A stretch of 64,000 nt of DNA from Ceriagrion tenellum (GCA_963169105.1 OY720642.1:76672716-76736715), one strand, 5' to 3'; positions 10,619 through 23,225 are shown, counted from the stretch's first letter. Numbers and translations are program-made. The notes: generated by a model from the sequence alone, not told the origin.

Positions 10619-10929
10619 TATTTCCTAGTAGTGGAAATTTTTTCTTCTTGATTCCAATTATTTTCAAATTTTAGTTTTATTATTATTTTCAACGGCAGGT
10701 GTCACCGGACGATGGACCATTTTTATCGTCATCTTCGACACATTCCATCGACGTCGTACTCTGAACGCGGTACCATGACAGCTACAGTTGCTACGCAAGG
10801 GTTCGCTCACAATGAAATATATCCATTGCTTATTCTGACCAACTTCGTGATCGCCATAGAGTACAACGCATTCACATTAACGCTCGCGGACTGAAGCACT
10901 GAACAGCAGAATGGGTAAATGAAATGAAG

Positions 10930-11330
10930 AACGCGAAACTATGAGAAATATTTTTCGCGCGCCAGAATTCTTCATTCTTGAGAACCTCTGGTGTCGAATA
11001 CACTTCGGAAGACTGGCATCACTGAGGAAGAATTCGTCAACCGCTAAATTTTGAAATCTTTAATGGAAAATCCCTTTAGCAGACTGATGAGTAAGTTACG
11101 GGCTACGTAGCCCATAACTTACTCTACTTTACAACACTGAGGAACCTCTTAATTTTGAAATTTTTAATGGAACTGCATTAAGCAGTAGCCCATAACATGG
11201 CCTCTCTAGAATTTTATTATTTTAAGAGAAAGGCTGGTTATCAAAAATATTTATCATCCTACCCAACTCTGAAATATACGCTAAAATCTACGACCAAGGG
11301 ATATTTACTGTGGTAAACTTTCCTTGGACG
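10930..11330 (+). repeat. Rep-C-related repeat, diverged
   Basis: Landmarks shared with 45040-45290 are cttcggaagactggca..actgagga, aattcgt.aa.cgc, and a later tacccaactctgaaatatacg block followed by aagggatatttactgtgg. No coding potential is seen. Confidence 0.45.
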
Positions 11331-11454
11331 TTAATAACTTACGTGTCCTGTGTATCTCTCACCAAAAAAATGAAAATGGAGCCTTCTTCGCAACAAGTAC
11401 TGATAACTGATACTGTATCAACTATAGGATTATATACAATAATGAAAGTATAAT

Positions 11455-11641
<187 letters not shown>

Positions 11642-12137
11642 TTCGGAGATTTCCTTTTGCATTGAGAGAAAGTATATAGGAAATACATACATATGTATAT
11701 TATATATCAATCGTGGTCCAATATAAACGAGTCCTTAGTCAGTCAGTAAAGGAAATAAAACAGGGAGGTTGACATTAATTTTTATTTTCATGAATTCAAA
11801 ATAAATGTGCTCGTATAGTTTCCCAATAATCTCAGCAATTTCTTCTGAGTCATTCATCTTATCACAAGGAGTTTGGAGACTAGTTGTTCACTGTGAAAAA
11901 TTTTCTAGCAAAGAGAATGCAGATAAACATTCTGGAAAAAAATTCACCAAATTAGGAATAAATATGAATAAACAAATCTTTGGCATCTGATGTCTTATGC
12001 ATGTATCTGGCATAAATCTGGATTTTTCTTATATTTAACCCTCAAACCGTGACGTGAAAATGGTTATGTAAACAGATATGTGCTATCCGATGTATTTTTG
12101 CCTTCTGATAACAAGTCTAGGATCAGAATTGTACCAT

Positions 12138-12239
12138 CACCACAGAGATTCTTCATTTTACCTTCGGTACCTTCTATTTACCTTCTATTTTACCTATTTA
12201 CCTATTTTACCTTCGGTAAAATGAAGAATCTCTGTGGTG
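12138..12239. repeat. 25-bp perfect inverted repeat in duplication copy 1
   Basis: caccacagagattcttcatt at the start of 12138-12162 is the exact reverse complement of the end of 12215-12239, with a small taccttctatt direct repeat between. The paralogous site near 20515-20570 has only the right arm in similar form (gaagaatctctg.tgtg) and a different left sequence. The left arm was therefore probably copied from the right. Confidence 0.8.
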
Positions 12240-12658
12240 TTTAATATTTCTCTTTTTTCTTTACTTTCCCAATCCAATCCCATGGCTGTTTAGAATCTTT
12301 GTGCCACAGCGTTAAATGTCTACAGATACCCATTTTCATCATACTTAAACTTAAATACCAACTTAGACCCTATGGCAAGCAGATCATATGATCTACTTCC
12401 TATTCCTTTATCTCACTATAGATCATGTTTTTCATCTCTATGTCCATAGCCTCCTCCTATTCATTGACATATTTGCCTCAGTTGGTGTTTGAGGCTCTTA
12501 AATCTGACTGCCTGACATTTTGCAGATATAATACATGTCTATCTCCATCTCAGCCATACCAAAGTATTCACAAGTCCTCGCCTTCTTCAGTATTGACACA
12601 TCCTGAGTCCATCCTCTGTTGGCTCCTGCTCCAGTCCCTCTGGTACAGGATGTTCCCC

Positions 12659-12934
12659 TCATTGACTCTTGAACATTTCTGGCCATGCTCCATCTACACC
12701 TAATGACATATCAATGGATGTTGCTTCGGCCTCATCAACATCCATATCTAGCCTAGGGACAGGTGTCATAGTTCCTCCTGAAATTAAGGAAACTTTTTCT
12801 CTCCCCATTCCAATCAAATTATCCTCAGCCCCATCAATGTACATCCATGTCTGGCTTGAGGGCAGATGTGACAGGTCCTCCTGTATTAGAAAAAACCTTC
12901 TTCCCCTCTTTCCCATATTTACTTTTTGCTGCAA
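12659..12934 (-). pseudogene. Acidic unidentified reading frame, copy 1
   Basis: The frame contains ISGGTMTPVPRLDMDVDEAE followed by ATSIDMSLG. The paralogue at 20874-21128 has TMTPAPRLDMDVDEAEATSI in the same position. Just upstream a diverged GGPVTSALKPDMDVH block looks like an older repeat of the same peptide. Over 24 aligned codons I count about five silent and four amino-acid changes by hand, more silent change than random drift would give. An AG after a T-rich stretch (tttccttaatttcag) precedes the conserved part, as at a splice acceptor. I do not recognise the family. It could be an exon of a dead duplicated gene or of a transposon. Confidence 0.4.
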
Positions 12935-13408
12935 TTATCTGGATGGTTAAAAAAATTTGATGTGTGGCCTGTTGGATTCTATCATGTTTAATACAAAAAC
13001 TAGAGGCAAATAAAGTAGCACACAATAGTACATTCATGACAACCAGGTTGGATTTTGGGGAGGCAACCAGTAGCTAAGGTCATTTGCACCATAGGTAAGA
13101 GAGGAAGGGTGGATAGAAATCCAGCATCAGCTTGAGTCTGCTCTTAATGAAAGGTGACCACGGTTTTTAGACGGAAAATATTTATCACATCTATAGTGGT
13201 CCCTTATTGTCGATGGAAAAAATGACTTTCTCTTATGGCCAGTTGCAAGAACATTTATTAATGTGATCTCTTAAATTCATAAATTACGATATTCATTAAG
13301 TTATACATCTCATAAATATTTTCAGTTGGCAGGAACACACCAATGTACCCACCAATAGTTAATGGCATTGAGTATTTGACCTAATCTTCCACTGCCAAAT
13401 GAAATGTT

Positions 13409-14773
13409 CAGTCACTTCAAAAAGTATAGCGACACGCTAGACTAGCATCTCGTACATGTCGGCTGCCGATGCTCGAAGTACGTTGGCTATCCTGGGTCGT
13501 CTCTGGTAGCAATGAGAATTTGCAGGTACACTTTCCATTTTCCATCAGACAAAGCGTCTGGTTAAGTGGGACTGCATAATGGGAGTGCTCTTGTTTAGGG
13601 ACGAGGACAGAGTTCCTCCTTGACCCGGCCTTGAGGACGTATTCGGTGAAAGATGTAAGAAGGGAAATGTGGTGAAAAGGCAATGGAGTAAACGATTGAG
13701 TAATTATACAAGTGAAGTTGCACGGAGGTAAAACGAAGAAGAGACGAATGCATGGGAAAACGAGCTCCAGCCTATGAATGAAGGAGAAAGGGGACTGCTA
13801 TCGTCTAAGCTCAGCAAAGCAGAGAGCCTTTCGGGCATCAAAGGCTGATATTTTAAGTTGACCGCCTGATGGACAATTATGAGATATATTGACTAAAGCC
13901 ATTGGATAGTATTATTTGTTCAGTGTATAGCATCCTAAAGTTGTGAAACCATTTTCGTGATTATTTATAAAAAATGCAATATAATAACAATGTTGAGGTA
14001 GAGAATTGAAAAGGATAAAGTACCGTTTTTACTCCTTTGATTACCAGCAGCTCACCCATTGATTCAGCGTAATTGTTGAAAAAAAGAAATGCGACAATGC
14101 ATATGTCAAACAACCACAAGTAAAAAAGCGATAAAAATTATCAGTGATTTAAGTTATTGAGTTCCTCTTGGATGCCACAGACTAATTTTTCCGTCTCCAT
14201 TACTCTGGAAAAACTTTTCATCGCTGAACATGGTGAGGTCCCGAAAGGATGAATCATTGGTGGTATTTTTTGTGACAGAATCCAAACGGGCGGCCCTCTG
14301 GTCCTCGGTCAATTTTGGCTTCCAGGCCGGACGATAGTGTCGCAGGCCTGCTTCGTGAAATATATTAAGCACTGTTTTTTTTAACTACAATCCAGTCTCA
14401 AATCCGTTTTAAGAGTTGGTATGCAACCAACCGTCAAAGGAGAATCCATCATTGAGGCAAATACTGACTCATCCACGTTCTTTTCACTTTCCTCTTCGTA
14501 AGAGAACTGCCGAGTATGATTGGGATGCCTCTGAGTTGCGAATACCCTTGCTCCCCGCTGTGAATTCATTTCAGTGTTAGCCTTCCAAGGCGAACGAAGT
14601 CCATAATACTGTCGGAGTTTTATCTCACTTGACTTAGAATATATGTCGTAATGTACCAGACGTTTCTCATAGTCACCCTTGATGACCCAGGATAGCCAAC
14701 GTACTTCGGGCTTCAACAACCGACCTATACGAACCGCAAGCGTAGTGTGTCATGATACTTTTTGAAGTGACTG
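13409..14773 (-). mobile_element. Tc1-like DNA transposon, internally rearranged
   Basis: The ends begin cagtcacttcaaaaagtat, identical for 19 bp at 13409 and, inverted, at 14773. The inverted similarity then continues, with substitutions, for about 90 bp to a shared gtacgttggctatcctgggt. TA follows the right end. The left flank reads TT, probably a decayed TA. Total length is 1365 bp, shorter than usual. A Tc1 transposase fragment lies at 14154-14372 on the minus strand. The frame at 14381-14719 does not look like a Tc1 N-terminus. Confidence 0.85.
14154..14372 (-). pseudogene. Tc1-type transposase fragment (catalytic-domain start)
   Basis: The 72-codon frame carries the linker-to-catalytic region of Tc1 transposases. 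EAGLRHYRPAWKPKLTEDQR is followed by ARLDS and the first catalytic aspartate block MFSDEKFFQSNGDGKISLW ending in RPRG-like HPRGTQ. The upstream paired-type DNA-binding domain and the downstream D and D/E residues are missing. The frame closes at TGA/TAA flanks. It is a remnant inside the element at 13409-14773 and cannot be active. Confidence 0.88.
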
Positions 14774-16249
14774 TACACAAGTTTAGCCTGTGAGTAGTTT
14801 TAAATGCAAATAATGATTAGTCAGTAAGAGTAAACAAATTGGTCATTCATCTCAAAACAACTCTTTTATCTAGTAATTAAGTCTCCAAGCGGTTCATTAC
14901 ACATCCTCCATCTTGGTTACTTATGGTTTAGCTTTGAATAATCAATTTAATCTTCTACTGCCGGATAAAATTTATGAAAGTTTAGCCTATGAATAATTGC
15001 TAATGCATGTAATAATTAGTAAGAGTAAATAAACTGGTCATTTGTCTAAAAATAACTCTTTAATCTAGTAATTAAGTCTCCCAAGTTCTGTGTGCAGTTC
15101 ATTGTGCATCCATTATTTTGGCTACTTATGGAACCAGTATATTTATCGAATGTTTCTGCAACACTCATTGAATGGTTGCCATGGCTTATGGGTCCTATAA
15201 CTTTATGGAGTACATATGTGACGTTCCTGCAACTGACCATTAGTGGTTCTCTCCAGTTGCACGGTGTCTTATGTTTTTCTCATTGCTGCCATCAGCCTAA
15301 CTTTATCTGCAGGAATCATCTTTCCTATTCTGCCTCTATTCTTCAATGATAAGATATCCTCCTCCTATTTCACCCCCCTAGTAATGAGTCATTGATTCTA
15401 CCCTGATTTTACATGCCCTCATACTTGGTAAGTAGAAGTCCAGTGAGAATAAACATGAAAGTTGCTTTGTCATCAAACTGGATTCCACCTCTTGTAAGTT
15501 TTTTTGTAGGCACTCCATATTTTGACAAAATACTGTGTTTTTGTCATTTAATTCTCCTTAATGGTAATACTCACAAATCCTTCAAAATGATGACCATATA
15601 TCAATGGAGAATTTTGCTTATATTTCTTCCAAAGAACACAGGTCATTCTAGGATTCTCAATGCCTCCAGTATCCTGCGAGATAAGCAAAAATATGTGAGC
15701 AAGCCTTTTTACTTATACAGACTTGGTCAGCATTTAACTCCTCCATGTTCCCAACTCCTTAATTTACTTCATTTCAGTTGAGTTCTTATCGACCATGCAA
15801 AATAGCATTCTTCTCCAGATAAAACTATTGGTGAACATCTCTACTCATTCTCATGTTGATTACCATGAGCAATACCCAAAAATTTGGTCTTAGGATGAAA
15901 AAGTCAAAGAGAGATGCTACTTCGCTCAGGTTAGGCCACGCCTTGAATATGCCACTAGCATTTGGGACCCCTTGGTGATTGAAAAATGTATTATCATTCA
16001 TATAAGTCACATTCAGTGCATTATGTATTTGGAAACTATGATCAATGTCTTCACTCTGACAAGGAACCCCTAAAAAATGCTGCAGTGATCTGTCATCATT
16101 CGTAAAAACGAGTAACTTTTTTAGGTCGGGACCAAGAACCTTGGTTCATAATTTCAAAACTTCGTTATTTCGTAATGTTGCATACTATTACATGCATTTA
16201 GATACCCTTTTGGTCGGGAATGAAGATTTTGCTTCGTAAAATCAAAATC

Positions 16250-18250
16250 TTGTAGTTTCCAGTGTCTCCTCAGCTTCAAGTTTCAACCGCTAAATCACCG
16301 AAATTCTCAAGTGATACGATTTTTCAACAACTGGTGACTGCAAATACAGTCCTAATTACTAATTTCACTCTAGCTCCAATGTTTACTATTACAGTAACCA
16401 ACTTCTATGAGGAATTTTATCCCTAAACAAGTTTCACAACCATAACTCTTTGGCTTAAAAGTTAAACATTACTGTGTCCATCTTTTTCAAAGAAAAATTA
16501 TTATTTCTATAACTTAACAGCTTTTTTATGTCTTCAATGAATAAATTTCTTGAGATTTTATTCACTAAATAGTAGCACCTCTTTAATTATCCAGCCATTA
16601 ATTTTCACCTTATCATCACCAACTGATTTGAAAGATTGTCAACAAATAAACCATAACTACATATGACCAGCTATGACATAATAATAATAATAATAATAAT
16701 AATATTTTGTTAACCATTTGCACAGTTGAGTGATTGGTGTTGTCAAGACATATAACGAAACACAAATGTTTGAAGAATATTGACAGAATATGTTGCAATG
16801 CTTGTAAAGTCCAGTTCTGATTATTCATCCATATTATAAATTGTCCTGTCAACCAGCCATTTCTCTAATTTCCTTCAAAATTTATATGATCTGACCATTT
16901 GAAGGGGGTTTGGCAGTATACATATTACAAAACTTCAGGCCCGTATTCAAAGTTTTGTGTGTTTTTGTTAGTCTACTCTGTGTCAGGTTCAGACTACACT
17001 TTGATCCAGTATTATTACTGTGTATGTTAGCCCAAGTTTGGTACATATGTATTATGTATGGTCATAATGTCAAATATACTGACCAGTGGAGAACAGTGTT
17101 TCATGACCAATAATTGCAAGGCTTCCGAAAGCCTTATTTTCCAACGAAGACTTTCCCAAGAGAGTGGAAACCTTTGGAAGATGGAAGCTCTGCCTTCCTC
17201 TTTTACTCTTACCATCCAGATAGTCCAGTCTGTAGGGAAATTTGAAGGTTTTTTCGTGATACAGGTTAAGAATAGTCAAAAGTTGTAGGAAAGGGAGAGT
17301 TATATATACCTATATATTTTTAAACTTCGAACTAGACGTTATAAACAAATTACAGGGGTTCACAGTTGGCTAAAAACGGTTTTTTAATTCTACAAGCCAA
17401 GGTATTCACTTTAAGAAAAAATTTTTCAAATGTTTTTTGTAGACAATTAAAAGACGCATAATTTGAGCTATAGTAAGTTTTTTTTCGATAATTATTTATT
17501 GCAAAAACTTTGAAAAACCCCCCAAAATAGTGTTTTTTTGCATATCAATTATTTATTGCAAAAATGACTTTTTAAATACTTTTTTGCTTTGTAATTAAGG
17601 CCCCCATTATGACAAAAAAAATATGATTTATAAAGCCAATTTGGTTAATTTTTTGCTGAGTTATTCCATTTGTTTATTAAAAACATGTCTAATGTTCAAT
17701 GCTGTAACTTTTTATTAAACCAACATACAGGGTCGCATAAAGGCTCATTCTCTTCGTAAAGGTCCAAAATTTAATAATATTAAAGAAAAATTGAAAAAAA
17801 AAATTATTTTCAACCCCTCAAATAACGCTTACAAAAAACGGGCGGGCCATACCATCAACAACTAATGAAGTACATTCTACTAATAAATCTTACTTCATAA
17901 ATCAAACATTATCCTTGCTGAGGGGTTTCATCTTTCATCAATTTATATTTTTTTACAAATCACATGCCACAACTTTTGCCCTGACCATTAATAAATTCCT
18001 CGAAATTTAACCCTCTATCACGAACTTACTTGAGGGATTTCATTAATTAAAAAAGTACTGTTGTTCAAACTATACAGCTGCAACAACCTTCAGCACCACC
18101 AAATTTCTCAAGGGATTTTATTCTTCAGCTGATTACCTATACTGCAACTACGGAGCTACAATGCTTCTCATTGAGGAATTACTATATCTTTGAGTAAATT
18201 CTTCTCGGGTGACACACCAGGTCAATGCATTCATATTGCCAACATTTCAG
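16250..18250. repeat. Highly decayed tandem repeat, 80-90 bp unit, block 1
   Basis: Variants of one pattern recur: a (tcc)atcacc.aa.tttctc.agg start, then gattttattcttca, then aattac..tactgc.act, then a cagctacaa..tt.aacc ending. Clear instances begin near 16290, 16400, 16525, 17920, 18010 and 18095. Divergence between units is high and long unrelated stretches (17280-17880) intervene. A short (ATA)n run lies at 16679-16703. Confidence 0.45.
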
Positions 18251-19734
18251 CAAGTGTCTCACCTACTCTCATCAGGGATGTAAAGTTGCACAATAATTGG
18301 CCACTTACATAGCTGGGTGGTCCAGCTTAAAAACCCTGCCGAGAGCTCAAGTGAACGCTTGGAGCTTTAAATGATAAAAACTGTCTTGTATAAGAACAAC
18401 ATGGTGAAGAACAACTAGTTGCAATAGATATAATGGAATGGTACAATTTTCTTGAAAACACCAATATTTTTATACTTGCTTTTTACATCTTGTTGCCTAC
18501 AACGAGTAATGGTACATATAACTCTCCATTGTACCATCTCCATTATAATGTTTTATGTAACCATGAGCGTAGTTTCTTTTGCTACTGATAGGCCTTGATA
18601 GGATATCTTTCTTGCTCTCATATCTATTCAAACTACATATTGAAACGGGTGCCTCTTGTCGAGCTCATCTGACTAGCCTATACCGACCAGAGGCCCGTCC
18701 ACCACGTGGGCTCACGGATAGCAACCAGTGGAGAATTACCGATAAGGATGAAAGAAAAAAAAAAATAAAACTATTCTCCAGGGTTCTACATAACAATTAA
18801 TAAAATAAATAAATTTTCTTAATAAGCAGTAACAACAATTGCTAATATTTATTAGTCTTTGACTTACGACACTCAACATTCAACAATTTGAGAGTGACAT
18901 TTTCTCCGCTCGTACTTCCCGGAGTTCAATAACACAGAAAAAGAAATATAAACTGAAGTTCTGGTATCACACGAAACGAAATGGGTAATAATCCATTTTG
19001 TCCCCGTCGGGATATTTAATCCAACCCACAAAACAAATAATTTTCCAGCCCTCCTCCCACCCTCCCCTCTCCCTCCCCCTCCAGGCCTTACGCGAATGTA
19101 AATGAATCGGAGACAGAACAGCCCAAAAAGAAAAGAAAATGCAAAGAATTTAAAATCCCAAATCTGGGCACTCCAAAAGACACCATGAATAAACAAATTT
19201 AGTTCAAGCCTCTAGCCCATCCTTTTCTCCCAAGGTAGTCAGCCTTCGGATGCCAAGGCGGGTTCCTTATAGCCCACGGCCAGGGGTGACCAGCCCCTCT
19301 ACCGCGGACCCATGGTTCGCCAATCGGTCCTGCGTGCTCGGAAAGTCTCTCACATATACACACCAAAACAAAAAACAATTCATGGGCTCGATTTATGTGG
19401 CTATAGGAACTTTTCTCCCCCAATTGTAGGGACAACAGCAAAGATCACATTTCCAGAACAGCCCCCAAAAATAATAACAAATTCCATGGTATTACAATAC
19501 AACAACAGATATACAAAATAAAATTGTACTCAGATTTTACAACCTGTTTACCTTCCTCCTGCTCCTGCCTCTGAATTTCTGGGAGTCATTCTCCATATTT
19601 TCTTCAAGGGTTACAATATATAAATTTTATGCATAATCCATATTATTGATAATTTAAACTTTAAGCTGTTTTTTCATACAAAATAATTTAAGAATTACAC
19701 TGAAAAAATTACATATCACTTCTCTCATTTCAGA

Positions 19735-20107
19735 TGCTTAGTCACCACGCATTCATACAATACTGCCATTCCATGCTGAAACCTCAGCAGCAGCTCAAGG
19801 TGACTGCCCACATTTTAGCTGTGGCTGAATCAACGGGCATACTTGGTCTGAATGTACATGAACATGGTTGATGCTATGAATTTAAGGCCACCAGCTTCTG
19901 TACAATGACTTCAAACCAAAGCCCTTGACCCCGCTGCTTTGGCCCAAAGACTTCAGTCCAATGGATGATGGTGACCAATGGTGGCTTCGACCCATACGAT
20001 TGTGCTCAAAGGTGGTTTTGGCCCAATGGGAGGTGCTCAGTGGTGGCTTAGGCCCTATGGGGTGGTGCCTAGCAGTGGATGGGATGCATTCTGCTCCAGC
20101 AAATTTG
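19735..20107 (+). pseudogene. Exon-like block, copy 1, unidentified peptide
   Basis: A pyrimidine-rich cttctctcatttcag precedes an ATG frame reading MLSHHAFIQYCHSMLKPQQQ, then LKVTAHILAVAESTGILGLN, then a stop near 19871. A donor-like tttg-gtgagtcc closes the block near 20107. Copy 2 at 24608 keeps both signals. Changes between copies in the LAVAES region are mostly amino-acid changing, so recent constraint is not supported. I do not recognise the protein. Confidence 0.35.
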
Positions 20108-20873
20108 GTGAGTCCTATTTCAGATTTCACATTCGTGGGACTATGGTTGTGCTACTGAATTTTAATGTCAGGTGGCATTGTGGATAGAGTCGCTCTGTTT
20201 TATTTTATAATCATAGATATTGCATGACAAGAAGAAGTGTCTGTTCTTGTACTTCATATAGTGTCACTTTCATTGTCACCCCTATCAGTTCTATAAATAT
20301 AGGGCGGGATTATAATATACTCCATGTCATTACCCCCAGGTTTGTGAGATAAAACCCGATTATACTTGATTACAGGCTTAAGCTCGCAGCATTACAAACT
20401 GAAAATAATGCTGCCAAACAAAAAAAAGCGTGGTATGCATTTTACATGTGATATATCCTATCCGATGTATTTTTTCCTTCTGATTACAAATCTAGGATCA
20501 GAATTGCGCCATCACCCATCATTCTTCAGCAACTCGTTGAAGAACCTGCAGAAGAATCTCTGCTGTGTTTCGTATTTCTGTTTTTTCTTTAATTTCCCAA
20601 TTAAATCCCATGGCCGTTTTGAATCTTTGTGCCACAGCGTTAAATATCTACAGATACCCACTTTCATCATACTTAAACTAAAATACCAACTTAGACCCTA
20701 TGGCAAGCAGATCATGTGGTCTACTCCCTATTCCCATATGTCACTATAGATCATGTTTCATATCTCTATGTCCATAGCCTCCTTCAATTCATTGGAATAT
20801 TTGCCTTAGTTGGTGTCTGAGGCTCTTAAATCTGACTGATATTTTGCTGTAATAATACAAGTCTCTCTACATC

Positions 20874-21128
20874 TCATCCGTACCAAATTATTCGCAAGTC
20901 CTCTCCTTCCTCAATATTGACACCTCCTGAGTCCACCCTGTGTTGGCTCCCGCTCCAGTCCCTCCAGTACAGGATGTTCTCATAATTGACTCTTGACCAT
21001 TTCTGGCCATGCTCCATCCAGTCCAGTAGTTTATCCCCTGGAATCATCATCTCTGCTCCAAGTGACTTATCAATGGATGTCGCTTCAGCCTCATCTACAT
21101 CCATATCTAGCCTAGGGGCAGGTGTCAT
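20874..21128 (-). pseudogene. Acidic unidentified reading frame, copy 2
   Basis: Paralogue of 12659-12934, and longer. After TMTPAPRLDMDVDEAEATSI it continues with DKSLGAEMMIPGDKLLDWME, then HGQKWSRVNYENILYWRDWS and a Gly/Glu-rich end. The plus-strand word cctgaaataaagaaaac just right of the start reads, on the minus strand, as an acceptor-like ttttctttatttcag. An 75-bp upstream block (21160-21240) looks like an older tandem copy of the same segment. No family recognised. Confidence 0.4.
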
Positions 21129-22049
21129 AGTTCCTCCTGAAATAAAGAAAACTTTTCCCTACCTATTCCAATCAATGTATCTTTAGCCCCATCTATGTAC
21201 CTCCATATGTGGCTTGAGGGTAGATGTGACAGGTCCTCCTATATTAGAGAAAACCTTCTTCCCCTCCCTCTCATATTTTTTTTGCTGTAATTACCATGTT
21301 GCCAGTTGGCTTCACTCATGTTTAATACAATAACTAGAATCACATAAAGCAGCACACAATAGTATATACATTCATGACAACCATTCAACAAAACAAAAAT
21401 AACAGCAGACAAATGTACTGCCAACCAAGCAAATATAAACAGGAAGGAGCCCAAGCATTACCTTTTCTAACTGCACTAACAATAACACTGCACTGTCTCT
21501 CCATGCACCACGGTCTGTCACCATCTTCGGTGTTCTCTTCATAATTTGTTGAAATATTAGCTCGGGAGAACGATTACCAGGGATTTCTTGGAGCTTTGAA
21601 TGAAAACAACCGGCTCGTATAGGAACAACATGGCGAAGGACAGTTTATTTTAGAAACAACTTCCGGTATTACAAAAACAAATGAGTGAGTAAAAACGTCA
21701 CAGGTGGGAGATTACAAAGAGTTAGAAACAATTACAACATAATTAATCTTGACACACCCCTCTGCCTTTATATCTAGCTTGCTTCTTTCTGTTTTTTGGT
21801 CCATATCCTACATCCAAACACTCTTATTTGGTCCATATCACCTTGGGTCACCGTCTTACCTGTCCATAGTTCACATGGGATCTGATGGTCAACTGTGGTT
21901 GCCACAGTTGTTTCGTCTCCATTCCTCCAAATCTTGTGCCAACCTATACCGATCATGAACTCTTCAAAATATTGCTACACCACAATTCTCCCTCTACAGT
22001 ATTCAATCTTAACTGGGTATTCTTGATCAAAATGCCATCTCTTTGGCTA

Positions 22050-22860
22050 GTTCTTTTATTCTTACCATCATCATATTCCTCGAGAGAGTTTATTCTTTAA
22101 AAATAACCATTGCTACATCTGCCCAGCCACAATATTTATCCTTTCCATCTTAAACTTTCTTGAGGAACCAAATTTCTCAAAAAGTACTTGTAACAACATT
22201 GTCTGCATGGGTACAATGTTCCCCTGACCACCAACAACTTTTTTCAGGGACCTTATTCTTCAACCAATTACTATTACTGCGACTACACAGTAAAAGTTTT
22301 AAGTCTCACTGGCTACCACCTTACTTCTTCATTAAATAAATTATTTGAGGTAATTTATTTTCAACAAAATACTATTATTACTGCTCTCTGGCTTCAATTA
22401 CTAATATAATCTTCTACAAATTATCAGTCCCAGAACTTCGGGTTTCTACTTTTGTCTTTTCCATCATGAACTTTCCGGAGGAATGTTGTCCCGCAAAAAT
22501 TCCAATACTGATGAAGCTATCCAGTCACAACATACGCCTTTGCAAATACCAACATTCTCAGGGGCTTTCATTCTTCAAAAAAATTACCGGTATTATAAAT
22601 CCCCAGCTACAAGTTTCAACCGTTAATTCACCAACATTCTCAATTGATCCGATTCTTCAATAACTGGTGACAGCATATACAGTCCTTATTAGTAATTTCT
22701 CTCTAGCTCCAATGTTTACCAGTACAGTATTACTATTCTCAAGTGCAGTCCTATGAAGGATTTTATCCCTAACCAAGTTTTACAACAATAACTTGTGCAG
22801 TCAGCAGGAGATACTATTCTTAAAATAGTTTACCTATCCAGCCATTAATTTTCACCTTAT
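22050..22860. repeat. Highly decayed tandem repeat, block 2
   Basis: Same pattern as block 1. Instances begin near 22068 (accatcatcatattcctcgag), 22145, 22238 (accaacaacttttttcaggg), 22545 (accaacattctcaggggctt) and 22625. Part of it (22600-22860) is directly paralogous to 16250-16620. Confidence 0.45.
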
Positions 22861-23225
22861 CATTAGCAACCGATTTGAAAGGCTATGAAAAGCTATGACA
22901 TTATAATAATAATATTTTGTCAACCATTTGCACAATTGAGTGATTGGTGTTGTCAAGACATACAACATACATACAACAAAATACAAGCGTTTGAAGAATA
23001 CGGAGAGAATATATTGCAATGCTTGTTAAGTCAAGTTCAAAGTATTCAACAAAATTATACATTGGCCTGTCAACCAGCTATTCTGTAATGCCCTTCGAAA
23101 TTTACATGATAGTTGAAAATAGTGTTAAAACCATGAGTTTGAGTAAACCAATAGGTATCCTGAAAGTATGACTCTAATGTTGCCTTGTGCACTAAGCCCA
23201 TCCCTATTCCAACAGCTACTGTAAA

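Larger units (their letters stand above)
9965..10920 (+). repeat. Rep-A dispersed repeat, most complete copy
   Basis: Order of parts: a GC-rich head with gggaatcgaaacggccc, the hairpin ggcgaggc-AATAAA-gcctcgcc at 10022-10043, a G-rich tract, the atgcatggtttttaatag block, a ttcggaatgccaaacgctgc block, a tRNA-like pair of boxes (10571-10618), and a tail ending gcactgaacagcagaatg. The complete reversed copy is at 49050-50006. Shorter head-only copies are at 40890-41200, 46950-47240, 48590-48720, 58131-58410 and 61085-61370. No protein is encoded, so this is a non-autonomous element of unknown class. The head-only copies suggest 5' or 3' truncation or modular exchange. Confidence 0.65.
13200..15260 (+). 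repeat. Rep-B dispersed repeat, interrupted by Tc1-like element
   Basis: The left part (13215-13405) matches 56130-56310 (cttatggccagttgcaagaac; ctcataaatatt; cttccactgcc). The right part (14775-15260) matches 56320-56470 and 46440-46560 (agtaagagtaaa.aaa.tgg; ttaagtctcc; gaatggttgccatggcttat). Part of the right half is repeated at 14850-14935 and 14990-15120. The join in the uninterrupted copy at 56330 shows the empty site for the Tc1-like element. Confidence 0.6.
12075..20340. repeat. Tandem segmental duplication, copy 1
   Basis: Blocks recur in the same order in 20450-25330. gctatccgatgtattttt..ccttctgat at 12085 pairs with 20460. The acidic minus-strand frame near 12700 pairs with one near 21050. 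The decayed tandem repeat and the ttgtcaagacatacaac block near 16740 pair with 22950. ccattataatgttttat near 18541 pairs with 24410. The exon-like block at 19735 pairs with 24608. Spacing shrinks steadily (8.4, 6.2, 5.9, 4.9 kb), so each copy has gained or lost DNA since duplication, including the Tc1-like element at 13409-14773. Limits are approximate. Confidence 0.75.
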
